Part shown: positions 33,366 through 41,693 of the stretch, in pieces
Numbering within the stretch: the first letter of the stretch is position 1
How the letters are laid out: every line of letters begins with the position of its first letter
The notes under the pieces: generated by a model
What the model was told of the DNA's origin: nothing
The model's input: the letters and a program-made list of their open reading frames with translations, nothing else
The model's database searches: none
Assembly: GCF_000472965.1 (NCBI RefSeq)
Contig: NZ_KI421483.1
Span: 78,211 to 142,210, forward strand
Reading direction: 5' to 3'
Source of the DNA: Bradyrhizobium murdochi
GTDB lineage: Bacteria > Pseudomonadota > Alphaproteobacteria > Rhizobiales > Xanthobacteraceae
Length of the DNA: 64,000 nucleotides
Translations under genes and position numbers: made by a program

Positions 33366-35768
33366 ATGTCCCAAGACAATGAAGCGACCAGCCCCAATCC
33401 GTCGCCTGCATCGTCCGATCAGGCGTTCCCTATCCCCAGTGACGCACTCATCATCGTGCCCGTGCGAAACACGGTTCTGTTTCCCGGCGTAGTTGTTCCG
33501 ATCACCATAGGGCGCCCGAAATCGATCGCGGCGGCACAGCAGGCTATCCGCGAACAGCGGCAGATCGGAATCCTGCTTCAGCGCGATCCGGAATTGGGGG
33601 ATCCCGGACCTGACGATCTGCACCGCGTAGGCACGGTCGCCAATATCGTTCGCTACATCACAGGACCCGATGACAGCCACCACATCGTCTGCCAAGGCGT
33701 GCAGCGAATGCGCGTGCTGGATTTCCTGCCGGGCACCCCGTATCCGGTAGCTCGCGTACTTCACATACCCGAGCCGACGACCGATTCACCCGAGATCGAA
33801 GCTCGTTTCCTCAATCTGCAGCGCCAGGCTATCGAGGCGGCACAACTGCTGCCGCAGACGCCGCAAGAATTGATTGCAGTCCTGCAAGGCACCACCTCGC
33901 CATCGACACTCGCTGACCTCGCGACTTCATACATGGACATCAAACCGCAGGAGAAACAGGAAATTCTTGAGACGGTCGACCTCAACCCTCGCATGGAGAC
34001 GGTCTCACGTCATTTGGCCGAACGCATCGAAGTACTCAGGCTGAGCAACGAGATCGGCCAGCAAACCAAAGCCACGTTCGATCAGCGTCAGAGAGAAGCG
34101 ATCCTGCGCGAGCAGATGGCAACCATTCAGCGCCAGCTCGGTGAGGGCGATGGAAAGGCGCAGGAGGTAGCGGAACTGACTGAGGCCATTGCCAAGGCCA
34201 ACATGCCACCTGAGGCGGAAAGCCAGGCGCGAAAGGAGCTCCGCCGCTACGAGCGGATGCCGGACGGAGCTGCAGAGGCCGGGATGGTGCGAAGCTATCT
34301 CGACTGGTTGATCGAACTGCCGTGGAGCCTGCCGGAGGAGAAGCCGATCGACATCGCCGAGGCAAGACGGATTCTCGATGAGGATCATTACGGCCTGGAA
34401 AAGATCAAGAGCCGAATCATCGAATACCTCGCCGTCAGAAAGCTCGCGCCTGGCGGCAAAGCGCCGATTCTCTGCTTTGCCGGTCCACCGGGCGTCGGCA
34501 AGACATCATTAGGCCAATCCATTGCGCGCGCCATGGAGCGTCCCTTCGTGCGCGTCAGCCTCGGTGGCGTTCATGACGAGGCAGAGATCCGTGGCCATCG
34601 GCGCACCTATATCGGCTCACTGCCCGGCAACATCATCCAGGCGATCAAGAAGGCGGGCGCTCGCAATTGCGTGATGATGCTCGACGAGATCGACAAGATG
34701 GGCCGCGGCATTCAGGGCGATCCCTCCGCCGCGATGCTCGAAGTGCTCGACCCCGAGCAGAACGCGACGTTCCGCGACAACTATCTCGGCGTTCCCTTCG
34801 ATCTTTCGCGCGTCGTCTTTCTGACCACCGCCAACATGCTCGATACTGTTCCCGGCCCGCTTCTGGATCGGATGGAGGTCATCAGTCTCGCCGGCTACAC
34901 TGAGGATGAAAAACTCGAGATCGCCCGGCGCTATCTCGTTCGTCGCCAATTGGAGGCTAACGGGCTCAAGGCGGAGCAGGCCGAGATCGATCCGGAGGCG
35001 CTGAGATTGATTATCCGCAGCTATACCCGGGAGGCCGGCGTTCGCAATCTGGAGCGGGAGATTGGCAGGGCGCTTCGCAACGTGGCCGTCCAGATCGCCG
35101 AAGGCAGTACCGATCGGGTTCGTCTCTCATCGAGCGACATCGCCACCATTTTAGGCGCGCCCCGGTTCGAGAATGAGATCGCCATGCGTACCAGCATTCC
35201 CGGTGTGGCGACCGGATTGGCATGGACGCCGGTCGGAGGCGATATTCTCTTTATAGAGGCCTCGCGAATGCCGGGCAAAGGAACGCTGATCCTGACGGGT
35301 CAGCTCGGCGAGGTCATGCGCGAAAGTGCGCAGGCGGCTCTGACCCTGGTCAAGAACCGCGCATCTCAGCTTGGCATCGATACCGCGCAGCTTGGAAAGG
35401 CCGACATTCACGTTCACGTCCCCGCCGGCGCTACACCGAAAGACGGACCAAGCGCGGGTGTCGCGATGTTCACCGCGCTTGCGTCCCTGCTGACCAATCG
35501 CACAGTGCGAAGCGATACCGCCATGACCGGCGAGATTTCATTGCGCGGCCTGGTGCTGCCTGTTGGCGGCATCAAGGAGAAAGTCGTCGCCGCTGCGGCC
35601 GCAGGCCTGACCCGCGTGATGCTGCCTGCAAGAAATCGCCGCGATTTCGATGACATCCCGGCGAGCGCCCGCTCGAAACTGGAATTCATCTGGCTCGAGC
35701 GGGTCGACGACGCGATCGCGGCGGTTCTGGAGGAAAAGGCCAAGACGGCCAGTGCAGCGGCGGAATGA
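33366..35768 (+). CDS. lon: ATP-dependent protease La (Lon)
   Basis: This 800-residue protease has the N-terminal substrate domain (LIIVPVRNTVLFPGVVVPI), AAA+ module with Walker A GPPGVGKTS and Walker B MLDEIDKMG, and the proteolytic domain with Ser696 in PKDGPSAGVA and the catalytic Lys in GGIKEK (737-739). Full length for LonA. The neighbours (hsp20 before, nudix after) differ from the usual clpX-lon-hupB setting, so this is probably a second, stress-linked Lon; the window alone cannot prove that. Confidence 0.93.
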   Translation: MSQDNEATSPNPSPASSDQAFPIPSDALIIVPVRNTVLFPGVVVPITIGRPKSIAAAQQAIREQRQIGILLQRDPELGDPGPDDLHRVGTVANIVRYITGPDDSHHIVCQGVQRMRVLDFLPGTPYPVARVLHIPEPTTDSPEIEARFLNLQRQAIEAAQLLPQTPQELIAVLQGTTSPSTLADLATSYMDIKPQEKQEILETVDLNPRMETVSRHLAERIEVLRLSNEIGQQTKATFDQRQREAILREQMATIQRQLGEGDGKAQEVAELTEAIAKANMPPEAESQARKELRRYERMPDGAAEAGMVRSYLDWLIELPWSLPEEKPIDIAEARRILDEDHYGLEKIKSRIIEYLAVRKLAPGGKAPILCFAGPPGVGKTSLGQSIARAMERPFVRVSLGGVHDEAEIRGHRRTYIGSLPGNIIQAIKKAGARNCVMMLDEIDKMGRGIQGDPSAAMLEVLDPEQNATFRDNYLGVPFDLSRVVFLTTANMLDTVPGPLLDRMEVISLAGYTEDEKLEIARRYLVRRQLEANGLKAEQAEIDPEALRLIIRSYTREAGVRNLEREIGRALRNVAVQIAEGSTDRVRLSSSDIATILGAPRFENEIAMRTSIPGVATGLAWTPVGGDILFIEASRMPGKGTLILTGQLGEVMRESAQAALTLVKNRASQLGIDTAQLGKADIHVHVPAGATPKDGPSAGVAMFTALASLLTNRTVRSDTAMTGEISLRGLVLPVGGIKEKVVAAAAAGLTRVMLPARNRRDFDDIPASARSKLEFIWLERVDDAIAAVLEEKAKTASAAAE

Positions 35769-35793
35769 TTTGGATATTCGTAGGTTACGTTCG

Positions 35794-36264
35794 ATGGCGG
35801 CCACCAGTGCTGGCATCCTAATGTACCGCCGCAAAGGCGGTATCAAGGTTCTTCTCGTTCATCCCGGCGGACCGTTCTGGCGCACCCGCGATTTGGGCGC
35901 TTGGTCGCTCCCGAAGGGAGAATTGGATGGCGAAGAGCACCCGGAAATAGCAGCGCGGCGCGAGTTCGCAGAAGAGCTCGGGATCGAAGCCTCCGGCCCC
36001 CTGCAGTCCTTGGGCCAGGTACGCCAGCGTGCCGGCAAGATCGTCTGGGGCTATGCGCTTGAAGGCGATCTCGATGTCAGCTCCATCAAGTGCAACGAGG
36101 TCGCGATGGAATGGCCTCCCCAAAGCGGTCGAATCATCAGCTTTCCCGAGATTGACCAGGCAGCGTGGTTTACCCTGTCCACCGCTAGGCAGAAGATCCT
36201 CGCAAGCCAGCAGCCGTTTCTCGATCGATTGGAACGGCTTTGCGGAAAGGCATCCGAAAAATAA
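35794..36264 (+). CDS. NUDIX hydrolase
   Basis: 156 residues with a complete Nudix box, GELDGEEHPEIAARREFAEELGI. The form SAGILMYRRKGGIKVLLVHPGGPFW is shared with NUDIX proteins that act on dinucleoside polyphosphates or similar small nucleotides. It lies 25 bp after lon in a likely operon, where it may clear damaged or alarm nucleotides during stress (inference). Confidence 0.85.
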   Translation: MAATSAGILMYRRKGGIKVLLVHPGGPFWRTRDLGAWSLPKGELDGEEHPEIAARREFAEELGIEASGPLQSLGQVRQRAGKIVWGYALEGDLDVSSIKCNEVAMEWPPQSGRIISFPEIDQAAWFTLSTARQKILASQQPFLDRLERLCGKASEK

Positions 36265-36326
36265 ATCGGTTCTTGCCGACCTTCTTTGGAAGGCCGACCG
36301 CTTCTCATAGGTTCTGGCAAGGGATT

Positions 36327-36400
36327 TGGAGCGGGCGAAGGGAATCGAACCCTCGTATGCAGCTTGGGAAGCTGCCGTTCTACCATTGAACTACGCCCGC
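36327..36400 (-). tRNA. tRNA-Gly (anticodon CCC)
   Basis: The minus strand folds into a complete cloverleaf: acceptor GCGGGCG/CGCCCGC, D arm GTTC-AATGGTA-GAAC, anticodon stem GCAGC/GCTGC with loop TTCCCAA, and T arm GAGGG-TTCGATT-CCCTT. The discriminator is T, and CCA is encoded. Anticodon CCC is at 36366-36368. Confidence 0.95.
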
Positions 36401-36539
36401 AGGTCTTGCCCCATGATTAGCCGACCTTTCGCGATCCGCCAAGCTGTTCCATTGGCCGTCTTGCTCGCGGTCGACTTCGCCAGAATTCCATGCGATTCGT
36501 CAGGCCGATGGGATGATTCGCGTCTGGGGCTGGTGGCGG

Positions 36540-37118
36540 ATGACGGGGCGTGGCTACACCTTTTTCGACACGGGGATCGGCCGCTGCGGGATCGCTTGGA
36601 GCCCGGCGGGCATTATCGGCGTGCAGCTGCCGGAAGTCCGCGAGATCGACACGCGGCGGCGGCTCTATCAAGTCTATCCTTATGCCCGCGAGCTTCGCCC
36701 GCCGGCAAATGTACAGGTCGCCATTGAGGGCATCATCGCGCTGTCGCGCGGGGCAGCGTGCGATCTGTCCGACGTTGCGCTCGATATGACCGACATTCCC
36801 GCCTTCAACCAGCGCGTCTATGCCTATACGCGCGCGATCCCGCGCGGCGAGACGCGGACCTATGCGGAAGTGGCCGCCAGCCTTCGCGCTTCAGGCGCGG
36901 TCCATTCGGTGGCGCGGGCGATCGGCCGCAACCCCTTCATGATCATCGTGCCCTGTCATCGCGTGCTCGAAGCCGGCAACTATGCCGACAAGATCTCAGC
37001 CTTTGGCGGGGCGATCTCCAAGCGGCGGCTGCTCTCGATCGAGGGCGCCAGCCAGACCTCCGGCAAGACATTGTTCGACGTGCTGCTGCCGGTTGCACCG
37101 CCGCGCCCGCATCCTTAA
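36540..37118 (+). CDS. Methylated-DNA--protein-cysteine S-methyltransferase (Ogt type)
   Basis: About 192 residues with the acceptor motif IVPCHRV (Cys139) and the upstream helix RGETRTYAEVAASLRASGAVHSVARAIGRNP. It removes alkyl groups from O6-alkylguanine by transfer to its own cysteine. The start could also be ATG 36513. An AraC gene follows 9 bp later but does not look like Ada, as it lacks the Ada Cys motif. Confidence 0.87.
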   Translation: MTGRGYTFFDTGIGRCGIAWSPAGIIGVQLPEVREIDTRRRLYQVYPYARELRPPANVQVAIEGIIALSRGAACDLSDVALDMTDIPAFNQRVYAYTRAIPRGETRTYAEVAASLRASGAVHSVARAIGRNPFMIIVPCHRVLEAGNYADKISAFGGAISKRRLLSIEGASQTSGKTLFDVLLPVAPPRPHP

Positions 37119-37127
37119 GTAGGCGGG

Positions 37128-37967
37128 ATGATCGCGACCACGCTTCTTGAACGCAAGTCCATATCCGTCTTCGACTTTCGCTGCACCGCGGGACCGGGCG
37201 ACAAGCCGTTCGCGGAGCAGCATGGCGGTCATTCGATTTCCTATGTGCGCAGAGGCAGTTTCGGCCTGCGCAGCCGCGGCAAGTGCAGCGAACTGGTGGT
37301 GGGATCGGTCCTGATCGGCCATCCCGGCGATGAATATACCTGCACCCACGAGCACGTCTGCGGCGACGAGTGCCTGTCGTTCTTCCTAGCGCCCGAGCTG
37401 GTGGAAACCATTGGCGACAGCCGGTCGCCATGGCAGATCGGTTCCGCGCCGCCGCTGCCGGAGCTCGTCGTGCTTGGCGAACTGGCGCAAGCGGCAGCAG
37501 ATGGCAGCAGCGACATCGGCCTCGATGAGATCGGTCAGGTGCTGGCGAGCCGCTTTGTCGAGGTAGTTTCCGGCAAGTCCCGCAAATCCGGCCCTGATGC
37601 GGCGCGCGACCGCCGCCGTGCGGTGGAGACCGCGCTGTGGATCGATGCCAATTCGCACCGTCAGATCAGCCTGGAGGACGCCGCGGCCGAGGCCGGGATC
37701 AGCCCGTTCCATTTCCTGCGGCTGTTCTCGCAAGCGCTCGGCGTCACCCCGCACCAATATCTGGTGCGCTCGCGGCTGCGCCATGCCGCGCGGCGCTTGG
37801 CCGACGACGACAGCCCCATCACCGACATCGCCTATGACGTCGGTTTTGCCGACCTCTCCAATTTCGTGCGCACCTTCCATCGCGCCGCCGGCGCCTCGCC
37901 GCTGAAATTCCGCCAGGCCTCGCGGGGCATGCGCAAGATTTTCCAAGAACGGCTGGCCCTCCACTGA
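37128..37967 (+). CDS. AraC family transcriptional regulator
   Basis: 279 residues: an N-terminal cupin-like sensing domain (GGHSISYVRRGSFGLRSRG, with a Cys-rich CTHEHVCGDECLSF loop at about residues 66-80) and two C-terminal helix-turn-helix motifs (LEDAAAEAGISPFHFLRLFS; ITDIAYDVGFADLSNFVRTFHR). It is followed by VOC, SRPBCC and uncharacterised genes in the same direction, which may be its targets. The three close cysteines and His could sense a metal or redox state (inference). Confidence 0.85.
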   Translation: MIATTLLERKSISVFDFRCTAGPGDKPFAEQHGGHSISYVRRGSFGLRSRGKCSELVVGSVLIGHPGDEYTCTHEHVCGDECLSFFLAPELVETIGDSRSPWQIGSAPPLPELVVLGELAQAAADGSSDIGLDEIGQVLASRFVEVVSGKSRKSGPDAARDRRRAVETALWIDANSHRQISLEDAAAEAGISPFHFLRLFSQALGVTPHQYLVRSRLRHAARRLADDDSPITDIAYDVGFADLSNFVRTFHRAAGASPLKFRQASRGMRKIFQERLALH

Positions 37968-38021
37968 CTAGGCTTTCTCCAGGCCGCGCGAGCTCGCGGC
38001 AGTTTTTTGCTGGAGAATGTC

Positions 38022-38381
38022 ATGTACGACCACATCGGATTACGCGTCGGCGATCTCGACGCCAGCGTGCGCTTCTATACGGCAGCGCTCGCGCCCTTAG
38101 GCTTCGTGCTGTGCTCGCGGGATGATTCCGGCGCAGGCTTCGGCCCGAAGGGCGCGCCGACGCTCTGGCTGCATCTGCACAAGGGATCTTCAGGCTCCGC
38201 CGCGCATGTCGCGTTCCGCGCCAAGGATCATGCGGCGATCCAGAAATTCCACGCCGAGGGCCTGAAGGCCGGCGGCCGCGACAATGGCGGCGCCGGACTG
38301 CGCGCGGATTACAGCCCAACCTATTACGCTGCGTTTTTGATCGACCCCGACGGCAACAATGTCGAGGCCGTTTGTACGTAG
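38022..38381 (+). CDS. VOC family (glyoxalase/bleomycin resistance-like) protein
   Basis: 119 residues starting MYDHIGLRVGDLDASVRFYTAAL, with HVAFRAKDHAAIQKFHAEGL and the closing YYAAFLIDPDGNNVEAV. The His and Glu positions fit one metal site formed in a dimer. GGAGA precedes the ATG. The substrate is unknown. Confidence 0.83.
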   Translation: MYDHIGLRVGDLDASVRFYTAALAPLGFVLCSRDDSGAGFGPKGAPTLWLHLHKGSSGSAAHVAFRAKDHAAIQKFHAEGLKAGGRDNGGAGLRADYSPTYYAAFLIDPDGNNVEAVCT

Positions 38382-38441
38382 CGCCGATCCTCGCAAGGAC
38401 GAATCCAACAATCACGAACCAACAACAGCGGACTCATCACC

Positions 38442-38846
38442 ATGGCTTCCATTCACAAGGAAATCCTCATCGACGCGAACCCTGCCGACGTCTGGGATGC
38501 ACTGCGCGATTTCGGTGCGCTGCATACGCGGCTAGTGCCGGGCTTCGTCACCGACACCAAGCTCGACGGCGACGACGCGCGCATCGTGACATTCTCGAAC
38601 GGCACCGTAGCGCGCGAAATCCTGGTCGATTGCGACGACAGCAAGCGGCGGCTGGTCTATGCCATCGTCAGCGAACGTATCAAGCAGCATAGCGCCTCGG
38701 CACAGGTGTTCGATGATGCCAACGGGCGCACCCGCTTCGTGTGGATCGTCGACGTGCTGCCGAACGAGATCGCACCCTATATGGACGCGCAGATGGATCT
38801 GGGCATGCGCGCCATCCAGAAAGCCCTGGGACGGAGCGCGGCATGA
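38442..38846 (+). CDS. SRPBCC (START-like) family protein
   Basis: 134 residues with the polyketide-cyclase/START-like pattern: KEILIDANPADVWDALRDFGALH, then GTVAREILVDCDD and a long C-terminal helix (MDAQMDLGMRAIQKALG). The fold makes a hydrophobic pocket. It overlaps the next gene by 4 bp (ATGA). Confidence 0.8.
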   Translation: MASIHKEILIDANPADVWDALRDFGALHTRLVPGFVTDTKLDGDDARIVTFSNGTVAREILVDCDDSKRRLVYAIVSERIKQHSASAQVFDDANGRTRFVWIVDVLPNEIAPYMDAQMDLGMRAIQKALGRSAA

Positions 38847-39379
38847 CCTCGCCATTTCTCGATGCCCTCGGCGCGAATGGCCCTTCCGCCGACCGTGCTG
38901 GCAAGATGGATCTTTATGGGCGCTTCGTCGGCTCCTGGGATCTCGATGTCAGACAGTTTTCCGAAGATGGCCGCGAGCGGCGCCGCGCCGGCGAATGGCA
39001 TTTCGGCTGGGCGCTGGAGGGGCGCGCGATCCAGGACGTCTGGATCGTGCCGCCGCGCGGAGAACTGCGTCATGGCGATGCCGCCGCCAAATTCAATTCT
39101 TATGGCACCACGCTGCGGGTCTACGATCCCGATATCGACGCCTGGCGCATCCAGTGGACCGACCCGGTGACGCGGACTTTTCTGCAGATGATCGGGCGCG
39201 CCGAGGGTGCCGACATCGTGCAACTGGGCACCCGGCCGGATGGCCAGCTAGCCCGGTGGAGTTTTAGGGACATCACCGACGACTCCTTCCTCTGGCAGGG
39301 CGAAGTCTCGGCCGACGATGGCAAGAGCTGGCGGATCAACACCGAGTTCACGGCCCGGCGCAGGTCTCAATCGGATTGA
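38843..39379 (+). CDS. Uncharacterised protein, lipocalin-like beta fold
   Basis: 178 residues, not assigned with certainty. Alternating beta-like segments (LYGRFVGSWDLDVRQF, GEWHFGWALEGRAIQDVW, TLRVYDPDIDAWRIQW, DSFLWQGEVSADDGKSW) resemble DUF1579-type small ligand-binding barrels. It is translationally coupled to the SRPBCC gene, so both may act on one ligand. Confidence 0.6.
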   Translation: MTSPFLDALGANGPSADRAGKMDLYGRFVGSWDLDVRQFSEDGRERRRAGEWHFGWALEGRAIQDVWIVPPRGELRHGDAAAKFNSYGTTLRVYDPDIDAWRIQWTDPVTRTFLQMIGRAEGADIVQLGTRPDGQLARWSFRDITDDSFLWQGEVSADDGKSWRINTEFTARRRSQSD

Positions 39380-39483
39380 ACGTGATCATTCGCACAGATC
39401 GCAGAGACGTCTCGCTCCTAGCCTCCCCCTATGCGTCCGAATAGCGCCGCGCCCGCGGCGGCCGGCGCATGAGGAGCAGAACC

Positions 39484-39906
39484 ATGACGGGAGCTGACAA
39501 GGTGGTGTGCCAGGCGGCCACGCTGCTGTTGCTGTTCGCCCTGACGTCGACGCCGGCAAAGGCGCAATTTGCCGGCTTCGGCGGCGGCGGTGACGGCTCA
39601 GACATGATGAGGCAGATGGCGCCTATGCTGGAAATGATGAAGGCGAAGATGGGCAAGCGCCGCTTTGCCATGATGATGCAGACCATGGGCCCGATGATGA
39701 GCCGCATGATGGAAGGCGGTGGCGGTGGGCTCGGCGGCATGATGGGCGGTGGTATCCCCGGCGGGTTTGGCGGCGGCTACGTTCCCGAGGGTTACGGCGA
39801 ACGCTGGTGGCATGAATTTCGGCGGCGGCGATTTCATGGGCATGCTCGGCGGCGCTGGCGGCGGCGAGCTGATGCGCATGGTCCCGCAACTGATGCGTAT
39901 GGCTAA
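39484..39906 (+). CDS. Met/Gly-rich exported protein, probably frameshifted
   Basis: A signal peptide (VVCQAATLLLLFALTSTPAKAQ) is followed by a low-complexity body rich in Met and Gly (MMRQMAPMLEMMKAKMG, GGGLGGMMGGG). After about residue 110 this frame turns arginine-rich and stops. In contrast, the +1 frame gives GGMNFGGGDFMGMLGGAGGG and ELMRMVPQLMRMANVGSG and ends at 39949, keeping the Met/Gly character. A single-base change near 39805-39815 is the simple explanation. Met-rich secreted proteins can bind copper, but no function is established. Confidence 0.5.
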   Translation: MTGADKVVCQAATLLLLFALTSTPAKAQFAGFGGGGDGSDMMRQMAPMLEMMKAKMGKRRFAMMMQTMGPMMSRMMEGGGGGLGGMMGGGIPGGFGGGYVPEGYGERWWHEFRRRRFHGHARRRWRRRADAHGPATDAYG

Positions 39907-39956
39907 TGTCGGCAGCGGCCGTCATGGCCGGCGGCATAGGCGAAGGTAGTTGTTCT

Positions 39957-40042
39957 CGTCATTGCGAGCGAAGCGAAGCAATCCATCTTTCCGCATACGA
40001 GGCTAGATGGATTGCTTCGTCGCTTCGCTCCTCGCAATGACG
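39957..40042. repeat. Palindromic intergenic element, family B
   Basis: Arms CGTCATTGCGAGCGAAGCGA and the matching TCGCTTCGCTCCTCGCAATGACG-type end pair over most of 86 bp, with AGATGGATTGCTTCG and CGAAGCAATCCATCT next to the loop. It lies between convergent genes and can form a very long hairpin. Confidence 0.75.
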
Positions 40043-40046
40043 ATCA

Positions 40047-41486
40047 CTACGACAGCGCCGGACTAACCGCGGGCACCCGCTGCTTCGGCCCCCAGCGCGT
40101 CAGTACCACGCTCGCGCATGAGAGCACGCCGAGCAGCACCATGGAGGCCGCCGCCAGCATGAAGAAGTTCCGCCCGGTGGCGTCGTGCGCCAACAGCCAC
40201 CAGCCACCAGCGCCGATGAACAACAGCCGCGCGGTCTGCGCCATGACAGGGCCGATCACCTTGGCCGCGCCCTGCGACGAAAAATACATCGCCGTGGCAA
40301 GGCCGAGGAAGGCGTACATCGGCGCCGCCGTCGAAAGATATTGACGGCTCGCGGCACGCACGGCCGCATCGTCGGTGAAGAGGTTGACCCAGATGTCGGG
40401 GAAGATTGCGATGAAGGTCGCAAATGTGCCGACCGAGGCGAATGCGACGAGCCCCGCCGTCCAGGCAATCTTGCGGGCCCGCGCGACGCGCTGCGCGCCG
40501 ACGGCCATGCCGACCATCGGAACCGAGGCGATGCCGACTGCAAATGAGATCGACGTCAGCATGAATTCGAGCCGCGCGCCGATGCCGTAGCCGGCGAGGA
40601 CTTCGGTGCCAAAACTCGCCAGCATGTGGGTGAAGATACTGATCGTCAGCACCGACTGAAGCGGCGAGAAGCAGGCGATGGCCCCGACCTTCAGGATGTC
40701 GATGAACATCGACCACTGAATACGAAGGCCCCTGATCTTGGGAACGACGCGCGCACGGCCGGAAAACAGATACCAGGACATCACGGAGATGCTGATCAGG
40801 TAAGCAATCAGCGAACCGGCCGCGACGCCGCGCATGCCGAACTGCGGGATCGGGCCGAGACCCAAGCCCAGCGTGCCGCCGAGAATGATCTGGCAAATCG
40901 CCGACGACAGCATCAGCAGCGACGGCAGCTTCATGTTGCCGGTGCCGCGCAGAATGCCGGACATCGTGTTCATCAGCCACGGCACCACGGCGCCGCCGAA
41001 GAAGATTTGCGTGTAGGCCACCGCCTGGGTCAGCACGTTGCCGCGGCCGCCGAGCAGTTCGAGCAGTTTGGGGCCGAAGATCAGCATGCCCAGCATGAAG
41101 GCCAGCCCGAAGCAGAGGCCGATCAGCAGCGCGTGCGCGGCAAGGGTCGAGGCGCGGTCGAGGTCACCGGCGCCGAGCGCACGCGCGATCGCGGATGCCA
41201 CGCCGCCCCCCATGGCGCCGCCTGACATCGTCATGGTCAGGATCACGGTAGGAAACACCAGCGCCATCGCGGCGAGCGACTCCACGCCCAGACGGCCGAT
41301 ATAGGAGGTCTCGGCGATGACGACGCAGGTGCCCGCGGTGAGCGCGATTACATTCGGCCAGGCCAGCCACAACAGCGTGCGCAGGATCGGGCCGTCGAGC
41401 AACGCGTTTTTCGCCGGCGCCGCCGGTGGCGGAAGCGGACGCTCATCCTCATCTACGGGAATTTCGGCAACGCCGAGATCGGACAT
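40047..41486 (-). CDS. MATE family efflux transporter
   Basis: 479 residues with twelve predicted membrane segments and the two-fold MATE layout (LLWLAWPNVIALTAGTCVVIAE; later LQSVLTISIFTHMLASFGTE). It exports cationic drugs or metabolites by ion antiport. The strongly acidic and proline-rich N-terminus (DEDERPLPPPAAPAKN) is cytosolic. Substrate unknown. Confidence 0.88.
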   Translation of the reverse strand: MSDLGVAEIPVDEDERPLPPPAAPAKNALLDGPILRTLLWLAWPNVIALTAGTCVVIAETSYIGRLGVESLAAMALVFPTVILTMTMSGGAMGGGVASAIARALGAGDLDRASTLAAHALLIGLCFGLAFMLGMLIFGPKLLELLGGRGNVLTQAVAYTQIFFGGAVVPWLMNTMSGILRGTGNMKLPSLLMLSSAICQIILGGTLGLGLGPIPQFGMRGVAAGSLIAYLISISVMSWYLFSGRARVVPKIRGLRIQWSMFIDILKVGAIACFSPLQSVLTISIFTHMLASFGTEVLAGYGIGARLEFMLTSISFAVGIASVPMVGMAVGAQRVARARKIAWTAGLVAFASVGTFATFIAIFPDIWVNLFTDDAAVRAASRQYLSTAAPMYAFLGLATAMYFSSQGAAKVIGPVMAQTARLLFIGAGGWWLLAHDATGRNFFMLAAASMVLLGVLSCASVVLTRWGPKQRVPAVSPALS

Positions 41487-41693
41487 TTCTGCTCCCAGCG
41501 CGCGGACTTGAGGAGCCGCGGCGCGCTGCTTCCTAGCATGGCGAAGCCTGATTCCACGTGCACGGCGCGCATTGGGGGCCTGCGGGATTGCGTGGCGGGC
41601 CTTCGGCCGGCCATTTCACAGGGAATTCATGCCGGAACACGAACGTTCGGGCCGGAACGGCATTGTACGGGCGATATCTCGGAGAACCCTGCC

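Noticed and set aside
36327..36400. tRNA gene used as an integration site
   Set aside because: The tRNA is complete with CCA, but no integrase or duplicated tRNA 3' end is seen nearby.
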